A stretch of DNA of 64,000 bases from Apostichopus japonicus (taxonomy: Eukaryota; Echinodermata; Holothuroidea; Aspidochirotida; Stichopodidae), in assembly GCF_037975245.1 (NCBI RefSeq), contig NC_092563.1, positions 25,950,960-26,014,959 on the forward strand, written 5' to 3'. The translations under genes were made by a program, and so were the position numbers. Within the stretch, counting starts at the first letter, position 1, and every line of letters starts with the position of its first letter. The notes under the pieces are model-generated. The model was given only the letters and a program-made list of their open reading frames with translations. It was not told the DNA's origin and did not search any database. Positions 10,601-24,800 of the stretch are shown one piece after another.

Positions 10601-13600
10601 AAAAGTTGACTCTCAACTCATTTCTAAACTTTGAAGAGAAAAGAAACTTTCAAATGTCTGGCAATACTTTCGAGTAGGAAATAAAACTAACTTTAAGCTT
10701 TTGATGTCATGCAAAGCTTTTGCTTATTATAGGCCGTCTTTCAGGTCTTGTTTTTCGCTTCTTTCACTCACATTTTCGGGTGACTGGTGTGAATGAAGCT
10801 TAAAATGCAGAGAATAATCGTAAGAATCATATTTTACTATGCCAACAAAACAGTTCTTGCACATTAATGCAAAAAATGCAGTAAAACGGTGGTTTTTTAA
10901 TTGAGTGTGGGACATGCCTGATTTTGGTCAACTGACCAATCACAGGGCTGCTTCTCATGACCTTTTGACCCGGCACAAACTTTGTTTATATCGTATCTGC
11001 TGTAAATAGCCTAGATTACGCACTGCCTGCATAGAAAGGTGCCTGGTGATAAACAGCCCATCCATTGCTCTGAATATAAAGTAGATAACAGTCCAAATGA
11101 CCAGAATAAGGTTTGACAAAGGTAAGAATAGAATAACTTAGCCAAAAAGTGGTTACTTGTGTACACTTGTATGATCTTGTAGGCAACTGCAGTCGAAATT
11201 GCTGTTGATTATGTGCGTACGCTGCAAAGCCTAACGCCTGTTGTATTGCGATATTGCGTTACTATATATAGGCCTAGCTGCCTAACCAAAGTCTTCATTG
11301 ACGTTATACTTATCAACTAATATAGGCTATGCCTAAGCTTGACCTAGTTTACGATGGCCTTATAATAAGGACGATCAAACGTTGATACAGCCGATGAGCC
11401 GATGTTGTTAATTCCAAGACTACTAATCCAGGAATTGTTGCATAGGCAGGGTTTTAAAAGAAAAAAAAACTAGGTGAACTATCGTTGACTTTCGTATATT
11501 TTTGTATGGGCCTAGACGTACGCCTAACGAGTAACGTACGTTAGTTGTTGCTCCTTTTAATTTTAACGAAACGAAACATAATAAATAATTAAAACCGTGC
11601 AAGGCCTAGGATAACTTAACTGATGGGACTTAAGAACTTAGAAGGCATACATGCTCAGACTAACCTAGTCATTACTGGCATAGATGCTAGACTTATCCTT
11701 TTGCCAACTTATTTCTTGATTGATGGCCTAACTGTAATTAACTGTACATTAGATGCAATAGGGCTGAACAAATCAATGAGAGATAAAGAAGTTTTGATTA
11801 AATAACCAGGCCAGCTCTGCAAGGTTTGTGCAAAGTACCTGCATAACACTAGGATCTGTTCAAGTGGATTTCACTTGGCCTAGCCTCTATCCCAAGGTCC
11901 AGGACACTGGGAAAGCAGCCGCTGTGCCTCACTGCACCAATGTCTCTATATCGACTAGCTATGATTATGGATGCGTGAACCAATAAAGTTCCATGCCAAG
12001 ATCAGCTTTATGTTTTATTTTGCTATTATCTCTGACAGTTTGATGATGACTTCACACAAATGACTTCATAACTGTGTTGGGACTGAAGGATGGGCCATTA
12101 AAGAGGTTCACCCTAATCAGTTTATTAAAAGTTATTGCCTGTGCTGAGGAATGGTGCGAATTATCTGGCCCACGGTATGATGTTGCTCACAAAGAACAGC
12201 CTGACAGCTTTGAAGGACTAATCTACCACAGTGATTGCTATGTGGCTTTCACCAACAAAACAGATGTTATCAGAGCAAAGAATTGAGAGACAAAATTACC
12301 TCAACATAAAGCAGTTGTAGGTATTAGTTAATTGTCAAAATGCATTTTATTGTGGTCGTATTTGTATCTGTTTCATATATTATACGTTATTGTATATATC
12401 ATTATAGGACTCCACTTCGGTATTGAGACCTCGTTTGGGACCATTTTTGTTTAAGTACATGTTTTTCTATCAATTTTTGAGGGCTTTGTGCCGATGTATT
12501 GTCTGTACCATGGCTGATTATAGTAATAGATTGTAAAATCTCAGCGCTCGTTCTTTACTCATTTATCTATGTGCAAGTCTTGTCGTTATTAATACACTGC
12601 CATCGAAGCCGCATTTGTTTCCATACCACCACCAGTCCTCAGTAGGGAATATTTAGGCGCCCCCTCAATCTTAGACTGAGCTAACGTTACAATATGCTCT
12701 ATAATTTATACAGAAACAGCTGACGCCAGTGTATCATCAATTTCTGACCACCAGAAATCTATTTATGCCAAAATTAAACCAAAGAAAAGTTGTAATTACA
12801 CTGGTCTCAATCAAGAATTACACGTACCTACCAAGTTTCAAGGTCTTAGCTCAAGTAGAAATAGAGACATCACAGCATTGCTTTTGGTCAATTCTCAAAA
12901 ACAACAACATTTTTGGTAACCATGGCAACAAAAGTCCTGGCTGAAGTCATCATGACAGCAATGAATATTCTATAATACCGTATGTCACGTGAGTATGTAT
13001 CTTTCAGCTATAAATTATTTCATACAACCTCTGTAATGTTTCTTAAATAGCTCTGTACATATACCTTAAAAAGTCTAAGCAACAAATAAAGGTGGCCCTC
13101 TATTTTAGTTTTCTGTTAATTGTTCCCCAGTCAGTATCGGATAAATTTCAAATTTGGTGGGCTTATTGTTCTTGTGAAGACCCTTCATAAGGATTGTTTT
13201 ATATTACCCTAATCTCCTACCCTGGCTATTAAAAAAAATATTATAAAATAATACAAACTCATCATAGCCATATATGGACATCTAGTCGCCATTTTGGTTC
13301 TTGGCACAGCCATATGCACATTTTGACAGTGCCAACAAACAGAAAACCAAACCTAATATCAAATTGTACTCATTTTCACTAAAATTCAGTAATCACCAAA
13401 AAGTGAGCAAAATCCAAAAACTTGGCACTTTTTTGGCATATTAGTAGATAAAAAATATTGATGGGCTTGGAGTGTTTCTTTATATATTTTTTTAATTTCT
13501 GAAATGATTTAACAAGAAGAGACAGGGTAGCTCATATTGATCCACTGATAGGGAATATATAGTCGAATTAGTCTAAATTTAAAATAATTTTTTTTTTTTT

Positions 13601-16600
13601 CACCATGAAAGGTTGGTTGCTTTAATACAGACTTTCCACAATTTACACTTTCCAATTTTAATCAAAGTGTTACAGTTGAAAGAATGAAAGCCTTTAGCTG
13701 GATACACCTGTAGAGCTGATATGTTAACTGCAGGGTAAGGCTTTTATCATGTTTATATTTGATGAATGGACTAAAAAGCAGTGACATGTTTTATACATAG
13801 AATAATGTCACCATGTACTGATGTGAAGTTTTAATACTCATCTGCTAATATAGTTCCAATCAGAGGAAAACAAACTGAACAACGGGGATAGCTAGCAATT
13901 GAAGAGAGGGCGCTACCATATAGATCTTAATATGTGTGATATCTACTCTTCACAGATGAGATCTCTGTAAAAACGATTGTGCGAAAGGGTTCAGAAGCAT
14001 GAGAACACGGTGATGGAAGTACTTGTATGCAGACGCTCTAGGTGATTGACTCAACATTCCACCAAACAAAGAAAAAAATGTTTAATTAAAAACAATTTAA
14101 AGGTGACCAAAAACAAATAAGCTTGACTTGACAACTTCAGATATAAGTTTCGAATGGTGTTTTCTTCAATAATAACTATCAACAAACCTATATGTACTTC
14201 TAGTACTCGTCAACTCATGGTACCACCACGCTACCGCTGGTAATTCCCGTGTACTTAAACACATAGCAACGACTATAGTCGTATACCTATAGGTATCACC
14301 AATGTGACGGTGCCCTCTGTTAAGTTTCTATGTGGTTGGGGAGCCCATTTAATAATAATAAAGGTGTCATTCTCTTGTAACACTAACTCCCATCTCATAA
14401 ATAGATCAGTTACACATTCTCAATCGAGTACCAGAGAGAACGACAGAAGAAACCAGGCGGTAAAAGATTGTGTGGTTAAAATATGTATCTACATGGTTCC
14501 AAGGAAGAGTAAAAGATTGGAGCTATTACTAAATATTACCTTCCTCTTATATTTTCCACAGTATTTATATTTTGTCAAATTTGTTATAATTCTTTAGTAT
14601 CTCCTGTTGTCTTAACAAAACAAGAAAACATTGCACAGAAAAAAAAAATATTTTCAATCAATAAGATATGAATGGAATAAGGCCATAACTTACCAATTTC
14701 ACATATATTGCCAGATGTGTCAGCAGGACATCGGCAAAAGAATTCCTGGACTAAATCAATACACGTTCCACCATTCAAGCATGGGTTAGGTGAACATAAG
14801 GGTATCACTGTTCAATCCAAAAGAAAGCAAATCACAGTTAAGAAATAAATATAATTAGACAAAAGCAGATACAGAATTGGCAAACACTTAAGATAAAAAA
14901 ACATTTTTCAGCTTCCGATGTCAATGTTGGTGCAAAGTACCTGTTCCACTACGGTATTCAGTGATTAGGCTTAAGAATGGGAATGCCACTTTGGTACGCC
15001 TTTCTTGGTATAAGTGCAAAGCTTAAATACTAAGATTAAACTTGTGAGAAAAGTTAGGCAATGACACAAGCAAGTGGTCCAAATGTCAGTATCTTATTAG
15101 TTTGTTGTGTCCTACAATCTTTGCATTGTTATGATATGGACATTAATCAGATCTATAGAAGGCTAACAAAGCTACTTGCAACAGCTGACCCTAGATAATA
15201 ATAATACTGTATAGGGAATCAGGGACCTAATCATTCCATTACATTTAGAAAAGAATGGCCGTGGGTCTTCATTATCTCAACAACACTTCACCACTTAATA
15301 TGTAACTGGGTTTGATTAAAATAGATAAAAACTGTGATTGTAACAAAATCTTTGGATTCAAAGAAATAACAAGAGCATCAATGACGCAGTATCTCAATAC
15401 TGGAAGTTCTAATTTCGATTCCTAGTTTCATATCTTTGCTCTGTCTCTACAATTATCAATATCAATATATTATATATAATATTTTTGGTCATGTTTGACG
15501 TCAATGACAACAGTCAAATAAGAAGAGGCGAACAACTCGACCATATTCTTGATGCCCGCCTTGAGAAAGCTTGGCCTATCGACCTACTGTACGTTACTGT
15601 AGACTGTAGTGGTGACTACCATCAAAACTGTGTACACTTCCAATTATCAAAACAACCCACGTTTTTCCATCTCAATAATTTTGACATGAAGATTTCGTGG
15701 ATTTATGACTTGGTAAAAATAATGTACAAGTAGATTACAAGTTTTTAATTGAAAGTGATGGGTGGCCTCCTCCTCCCCTAATAGCCACCCCAGTTCCTCT
15801 CCATTTTAGTATTTTCTTTTAATTCTTTGTATATTTGATGTCAAACATCACAGGTTCAAAAGAAAGCTAAACATACTTCTTATAACCTTATAGTTATACA
15901 TCTTATATCCTTATAAATAAAACATAACCTTATCCAATTTTTATAGTCTTATAAAAGTTGTGATGCTATGGCCGGCTCCTCTTATATACATTCTCCAGTG
16001 AAAATAAAATGTGATAGATTATAATTTTTGTTTTTAATCCTTTTTTTTGGGGGGGGGGGGGTTAAAGAAATATACCAAACAAGCTGTTAATTCATAATGA
16101 TGCTTCATTCTAGAAATGCACAATATACACTCTATTCCAAATTATTATCCCATTAACATTATGTTAAATTTATGGAGTCACAGTTAATATATAAGTTGGA
16201 AACTTAACTTAAAATTAAAACACACTGTAAGGCAACCAAACAAACTTACTGTACCCTGGCCCAAAATTGCCTGAACACCACCAGTACAATGCTTATGTGG
16301 CTATGACTAAATGAAGGCCTTATATAGGATGCACTAGGCCTAGCCTAAACTTGTAGCCTTCAGCAAACAAACTTATCATGACTCTTGCTCTGAAAAAACT
16401 ACCTGAACACCAGTACAATCCTTAAATTGATATTACTAAAACCATGGAGCTATAAACAGACGAAGTCCTAATATAAATTAAATGCAGTACAACAATGTGT
16501 ATATGGAATTAGTGTGCAATACACTACCAGTACCAGCAGCGTATCTCACAACAGTACAGAAAATTGGTCGCGAAAATTGGCCATTTTCGTATGTCTAACA

Positions 16601-18816
16601 TGTAGCTGCCATGAGTTATAGCCAATCTGCTACAAACCAGACTTGGAGGCGGGGCTTGAGTCATAGCCAATCTGCTAAAACCAGACTTGGAGGCGGGGCT
16701 TAATCATCAAAAACAAGGAAACAAACAAGTTTTGGACCGTGTGCAAAAAAGGCTTGTTTCAACTGTTTTTCAGAGTGATTTGGCCAAATTTGGACATAAA
16801 TCGGTGAAAGAGTCATAGAATGAGATACAATTCTGGAATAAAAAATAGTAACTTTTGTTGGCCTATATGATATATGCTTGCTCTGGAAATTCCAGAGAAA
16901 AAGAACTTCGTATGAAGATGCTGAAAATTTTTTAAGAGAAGAGAGAGTCCCACTTACTGTTACAATATCTCTATACATGTAATGTATTGAGATAAAAAAT
17001 TATAAATGCTTTGCTCACCACTTTCACAGCGGCTACCTGTTCTACCTTGAGTGCACAAACAGAGGACAGTTCCAAATGGGTTTAGGACACAGGCACCACC
17101 AGCCTGACAAGGATTCGGTGAACAGGGATCTTGTTCACATACTCCTGACACATAGGTGAGGATTGGATTCCGACAGCGTGCTTCTTCGAAGGTGCAAAGA
17201 TTATAGTATGTGATTCGGTCTGATCCGCAGACTGGCACAAACTGCTGACTGCATACCCTTTCACAGTTATCTGAACAGAAAAAGAAACTAAAGTTGACTC
17301 TCAACTCATTTCTCAACTTTGAAGTTAAAAAGAAACTTTCAAATGTCTAGGAATACTTTCACTTTGGAAAAGAAACTAACTATAACTTCTGCTGTCGTGC
17401 AAAGCTTTTGCTTATTAGCAGATAAACATCTAGAGATGGTCCTACCTCTTGCATGGAAGCGACTGATTTCTTACGCTCCAAAGAAAAACACTTTGTCAGG
17501 TCTAGACAGGTTGTTACTGTACCTAATTGTTTGCGGCATATAAATGGATTATTAAGGTTTCTATTACCAATAATTGTCTGCAATATTAATAGAAGTAATA
17601 ATAAAGGCATTCATTACCAATTATGAGACTCCAGGCTTAATGAGAATGCCAGCACTATCAATGGAAGATTCAGGCTTTCAAAGCAAATATATTATATATA
17701 GGCACCCTTAATTCTGAAGGTTTTCAAATAAACAACTGTAGTGTCTCTCATCTCACCGAAAAATTCTTATTTTCTGAAAAATTTTGAAGTATAAAATAAA
17801 CTGTTGTTTTTGGCTATAGTTGTGAACAATACAGTAAAAGTACTGATATATTGGATTGTTTGTTGAATGTTACACTTACTAATGAATGAAAAAGTTAAAG
17901 AGGTAATGTTAGAAAAGTATAAAACAAATGAACTACAACTCATTTCTCTTCATCACATCTTCATTCTTGGCTGAGGTTGTCCAATACCAATTATGTTAAC
18001 ATAATATTCAGAATTGATATTTCATGCATTTGGAAAGTAATTTTGAGTGGAATTGCATTTGCATTTGAGTGGAATTGCAATTAATGGAATTGCATTTTCC
18101 TAAAGAAAACTGAAAACAAGGAATTAAAGCAAAATTTACTGAAGCTTTAGGTTAACTTTTACTGAAAATACTAAATTGCTGTATAACTGACATTTTATTG
18201 ATGAATTAGTTGTCATAACCCTAAATTGGGAATGATAAAGGACAAGGTGAAGGCCATTATTCATTGACCTGAGTTTACTATGAGAAGCATTTTACAAGTA
18301 GTAGTTATTGAAGTCTTTGTTGCAGCATTTGTCAAGGATTGGAGCATAATCGAAGGAGCGGGGGGGGGGGGGGTAAAGGAACACTGGGTTGCCAACATGC
18401 CTAGTAGCTATGCATCTATACGTCTGCTGTGAAGCTTTATAATGACATATACCTGAATTAATGACTGTGACCTCAAAGGAACAGGTAGCTCGATTCCCAG
18501 AGGTATCAACGAAATTATATACCACTGCTGTTGAGCCTAATGAGAAGCTATTTCCACTTCGATGACTTTGACTGGCTAGGAACACATCGCCCTCTGATGA
18601 GCTGCCAGTTGGTGTGCCAAACATGACATTGGCACTAGCAGTATTGGTCCTAACAACGATATCTCCTGGACAATTTGAGATACGTATGAAAGGTGGCAAG
18701 CCATCTGAGAAACAAGCAAGAACGACAACAATATCTTTCTGTTTGGTAGAGCAGTACTAGACAGTAACAGTATATCTATATATGTATATAGATATATGTA
18801 TATGTACATGTATATG

Positions 18817-18863
<47 letters not shown>

Positions 18864-21800
18864 GAGCAGTACTAGACAGTACGGTAGAGCAGTACTAGAC
18901 AGTAACAGTATATCTATATATGTATATAGATATATGTATATGTATATATACGTTTGGGTTTACAGTGTAATACAGTGTAGGTAACTTCATATACTCACCT
19001 TTACCTTCAGACACAGTGAAAGTATTTATGTTTTTGGTGTAATACTGATATAGTGAAGGTCTTACTATATGTTTACAGTGTAATACTTATATAGTGTAGG
19101 TAACTTCATGTACTGACCTTTACCTTCAGACACCGTGAAAGTATTTATGTTTTTGGTGTAATACTGATATAGTGAAGGTCTTACTATATGTTTACAGTGT
19201 AATACTTATATAGTGTAGGTAACTTCATGTACTGACCTTTACCTTCAGACACAGTGAAAGTATTTATGTTTGTGGTGTAATACTGATACAGTAAAGGTAT
19301 TACTATATGTTTACAGTGTAATACTTATATAGTGTAGGTAACTATATGCTTTCACAGTCATACAGTGCAAGTAATTAAATGTTCTTACTGTTCTCTATTG
19401 ATACGACAAAACTGCATTGGTTCTGATTGTTAGCAGCATCAGCAAAGACATAGGAAACAATAGTGGTCCCAGCAGTGAACAGGTCGCCGGGTCTGTGTGA
19501 CATGAAGACCAGTCTTACATAACCACTGTTATCAGTCGCTTGTGGCGGTGTGAAGAAGATTGGTGAAGGACCGTCTCTGCTGGTGTCATCTGGACAATTT
19601 ATGATCACAGGTGGCTGGTTGTCGACTGTAAGTAACCCAAGTAAAAATCAATGGAATAAACTAACAAATACAGCCTGAAATGGAGGGCCCACGTTATCTG
19701 ATGCATGCAACTTGCACACAGGGTTAACAATCTCACCAGACCAACTATTCAGAATTATTATTCATTTTGTCCAAAAAGTTCACTAATGCAAGAGGAGACA
19801 TTACCAGGACAGTGTTGGGATTCCATGTACTGTCCCGGGGCTTGAATTGTCCCCAGATTTCATCTACTACCTCTCCCAGTAATTGCAATTCTCTCCAGGA
19901 CTGTCCTGAGTTTGTAAATATTTCTGTACAAACAGCATGCATGAACCAACGCTTATACAACCATATATGGTCATTCACACGCACAGATACTGAAGCCATC
20001 CCAGATCATTTAATAACTTCACTGTATGCAAATGTGGGGTTTGAAATCCCTATTAACACTTCACAATCTTAATGCTCAATTACCCTCAGATTTAAACCAG
20101 GCTATCCCTCTATTGAATATGTTGAGTGTAGGTACTACTGCCTGATGTCAAGATTGATGTATTCAATCCATATGATATCCCTAAATTTCCTGATCCTTAA
20201 CAGGTCATGACCATAAAAAAATTCTGTCCTGATATTACATAAATGCAAAATTTTGACTAGGCTAGGTACCTCCACTTCAAACATGTGGTAGGTCTGAGGC
20301 TCAGATGGTTCATGGTGGTTACGGAAAATAACAAACTTTCTGGATGTTAAACATCTCTTGGGACAATGTGGCAATAAAGCCACAAGAGGGTTTCTGCTTC
20401 AACATATTAGAAAATTAAACTGCAGAAAAAATACAACTGCAGGAGATATCCTTAGCAAAACATTACAAAATGGAACCCTAAATTTATAAATATATTTTAT
20501 TGTTCTCACATCCGATAATTTGGCAGAAAGTTCCTTGGAATGCAGGGTTGCAGATGCATCTGAATCCCCCATTTTGAGAGACACAAGTACCACTGTTCAA
20601 ACACGGAGAACTCAAACAGGCATCTGTGACTGTACGGCAGGGGGGGAAAAATGAAAGAGATAAGTGAAAGGGAGGGAGGGGGAGGGGGAGGGGGAGGGAT
20701 GGATGGATGGATGGATGGAGGAGAAAGGGGAATTGAATATTAATGAACTCATTAGTGTCACTAAAATAAAGGTTATCAATTAATTCCCATATCAATATAC
20801 TTGTTGTTCCTTAACACTGATGTGCAAATTAACGATCTATGAATTATTCATGTAACTTTTGAATTGATCATACATGTACCACTGATGACAATTATGAGAT
20901 GATTATCAATGGTCACTATCAAAATATTATTATTGCAAACCATTGACAAGCACCAACCCAATGAACTACATTTTATTCAAACAAACTTAAATAATGCAAA
21001 CCAGTTGGGTACGTGTAAACCTCCAAGTGGCAAGGCATATGCTGGTACCTGAGATATCCATGCATGCATATACCTCCAAAATATTAATATTGAGATAATT
21101 AAAGTGTGGTATGCATGTAAAGTTTATTATATGGAGCTGACAATTGGATCAGTTTATAGAAACCTATATAAATCACACAACTGTGCATTACTAATATTGT
21201 ATAACACAAGGACATATTTTGTCCTACATCAATATTATTAAACGTCCAAATTATTGGAAATAAATCATTGATGCTGAGTAAAAATCAATGAAAACAGTCT
21301 CTGGATAATAATTGTCGGCCACACTCTTACCGCAAACCTCATCAAAAATACAAAATACTTATTACAATCTGACTACTTGAATGCAAACTAGTTTTCAGTT
21401 CTACACAACTTGCTACTTTAGAGATTGACACAGAATTATTTCCCAGAATTATTTCACAGAATTATGAAAGTCCAAGAGTGTCTTCCAATAAAAAATGAGT
21501 ACAAAACTTACCGAAAATCTGACAGTTTTGCCCGTTAGCCAAACCAAGACATTCGCATATGTAGCTCTCTTCTCTGGAGAAACTGTTATATGTATTCACA
21601 CAGCTGCCGCCATTTTGACAGCTGCCAATTGCAGTGGTAGCGCAAATATTTTGAGATGGGAAAGAAGATACTATGGAACAAAAATAATTATACCGAAATG
21701 AAGCCATCTTAAGACATGATACAACTAGTGAAATTTTCATTTTTTTTTTCCAATTTTTTTCCTGATTTTTCACGTAAGAGCCAACTTCCATTGAAGTTAC

Positions 21801-24800
21801 AGCTCCCATCACCACTCGTTACAGTCTGCAGAAGGAGACACTGTCAGTTAACGTATTTAGAAACTAATAAGGAACAGCAGGCAGAGTAGGCCAGTTAGCA
21901 GATTGCTCTCCACACTTAAATTTACAATTGTCAAATGTTTGTGATTCCATACACCATGCATTGCTTGCAGATTATATGCAATTATGAACACAAAAGTAGT
22001 TATTATTTTTTTTACATTTGAAATACTGTAACAACCACTTACTTGAATGTTTGAGCAAAACAGTACACACAAGTTCAAACAGCCTGGAGCCTATGAATTA
22101 ACATATACATGACTTTTGCAAAACATTTTGTTCAGCTTATGATATGGCAAAAACCAATGTGTTTTCACTATAAAGAGAAAGCCATTCTAACCATGAGCAT
22201 CTGCATTAAGCACCTACAGAATCCATAGGAATGATAACCTAGCTTTATAGCTAAACACACGTTTCTCACCAAGATCTTGACAAGTTGGAACCAGGACGTT
22301 CCCACTTTTGGCTAATTTAAATCCATAAATTAGTAATACTTGAGAGCTTCTACATGCTTATTTTCTTAGAAATAGAATCTACATTTCACAATTATTTTGT
22401 AATTATAGAGGGAAAAAAACACTTTCAGCCTCAAAGCATGTAAACTGCAGAGGAGGTGTCCTTGTGACATATTGGCAATAATAGCATGATGTCATATTAT
22501 ACAAAACCAACATGACAACCGCCTCAACAGCCAGACCTTGACAACGAGAAGACATGTACAGGTGGAATCAAGAAGGTGTCACATATGCTGCCATGGCAAC
22601 AAGTGATTGAGATCAACAGACATCTTCTCAATGAGCTGCTAATAGCTATCAGAGCAAAATGATCAGAATACTTCACATTAAGTCAGGGCCTAGTATTGAA
22701 TCCTGTAGTTTAAATTCCTATGGCTTGCTTCAGGATATGAAACCAAATTTCTTGTCTTTTTTTATTCAAAAAGTTCAAACAATGACAATTGCTTACAATC
22801 TTGGTTGACTATTTTAGGCATAATATTTAATAATAACTGTTTTGGCTGAAATACATCATTTCAAGAATGTGTTTTATCACGTTCTGGCTACAAGATTTCC
22901 TAGGTTTTGGTTAGATACATTGACTCAATGATGGAAGTGCAATGATAATCTGGAAACATTTAGCTGGAATAGATCTGAGGGATATCTGAATAACAAGATA
23001 TATAAAAAGAAAAGTAAAAGACTATTAAGAACATGATGACATCAAAAACTATTCCATGTGATTTCCTGGCATAATGGCTGAGGTAAAACGTAATCTCTAG
23101 AGGTTCGTTGTTTTCCATACAGGAGGCATATTGCCTACCACCGGCATTATTATTTTTCTAACAGGGATGTAAATGAGTGTAACGGTTTGCCTGAGAAAGT
23201 TGTACTTGCCAGTAGTGTGAATGGGTTTCAGAATGCTTCGGACAAGCATTTTAAGCATTGTAACTGGGTCTGAGTGTTTGCGTCCTCAGTTTTTTTCTTC
23301 TCTCCTATAGGGTCCTTGATTGGGACTTGAGTGTTCCTCCTGATCCTTTTTTTTCTACTAAACTAAATTTAACTACACTTTATCCTTTCAATGTGTATTA
23401 TAGCACATCTTAAAGTCATAAAAGGCCTGATCTTAATTTTTTTTGTTTTTTTTTAACCTTAATAGAAATTTTAAATTGAAATTTTCTAGACAAGTTTGCT
23501 TTCTTAAAAGTTTGGAATAGATATTACAATGTAATAGAAACCTATTAGTATACAACTGTACATCTACTTAAAGAAACAGACAGAATGCTTGATACCTACC
23601 CAGAAGTTGGCAATCAGTTCCGGTGAAACCATTAGCACACAGGCAAATGTACTGTGGCGTGTAAAAAACTGATGTACTGCCACTGTGGTAGCTTACAAAG
23701 CAAGTTCCTCTATTTCTGCAAGGATTTCCCAAACAGAGATCAGCTCCTGGTACTGTTATATGACAACAACAAAAAAGTAACATATTAAAAGCCAACTCTC
23801 AGCAGTGGCCACCAGTTCAGCAGTGGCCACATGTTAGGGTTTTCTTTTTAGACACTCCAGATGATGTCATGGGAACAGATTGTCATTGGAACACATGTTT
23901 TCCAGAACCATTGGATACATGATTTGCTTTTTTTTTTGCTACTGTACAGAAAATAAATTTGTTGTTCAAAATATTGTGAGCAGTTTTGAATGCAGTGAAC
24001 TTTGGCTCTCATAAATACTAAGCTTTCCTGTATTGTAATTTGCTACATTTGCAATTAGCATTCCACTATGTGATACTGCATAAACTATGCCCTGCTATGT
24101 AGTCCTACTACAGTTAGGCTGTGAACAAACTACTACCAACACAACAAGAACACTAACAACATCATCAGGTAAACAATGTTAATTTCTGTGATGTTTTCAC
24201 TCTCCAGCCAAGGTACATAACCATCATTTCATTTAACAGTAACAAGGTTCCCTGCTCAGCAATAGATGCCCCATTAGATCTCTGTAGAGTAAAATGTGGT
24301 AATTGACAGACTATACTGACCCACAGTCTTGTTGCAGTGACTGTCTGAGTATCCGCTTGGACAGATACAGGCATAGCTATAATCATCTGAATCCTACACA
24401 CTAAACTGACCCACAGTCTTGTTGCAGTGAATGTCTGAGTAGCCGCTAGGACAAACACAGGCATAGCTATAATCATCTGAATCCTACACACTATACTGAC
24501 CCACAGTCTTGTTGCAGTGAATGTCTGAGTAGCCGCTAGGATAAACACAGGCATAGCTATAATCATCTGAATCCTAACCACTATACTGACCCACAGTCTT
24601 GTTGCAGTGAATGTCTGAGTAGCCACTAGGACAAACACAGGCATAGCTATAATCATCTGAATCCTACAGACTATACTGATCCACAGTCTTGTTGCAGTGA
24701 ATGTCTGAGTAGCCGCTAGGATAAACACAGGCATAGCTATAATCATCTGAATCCTACAGACTATACTGACCCACAGTCTTGTTGCAGTGAATGTCTGAGT

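Larger units (their letters stand above)
15299..17416 (-). repeat. Segmental duplication block A (Kazal-EGF exon and flanks, interrupted)
   Basis: Matches 10234-10732, but about 1.6 kb of unrelated sequence (about 15373-16985) separates the lower flank from the exon. Either this block gained an insertion or the other lost it; the extra sequence carries no recognisable coding region. Confidence 0.8.

Noticed and set aside
15485-15733. Plus-strand frame of 82 codons
   Set aside because: No motif; lies in sequence that is absent from the sister duplication block.
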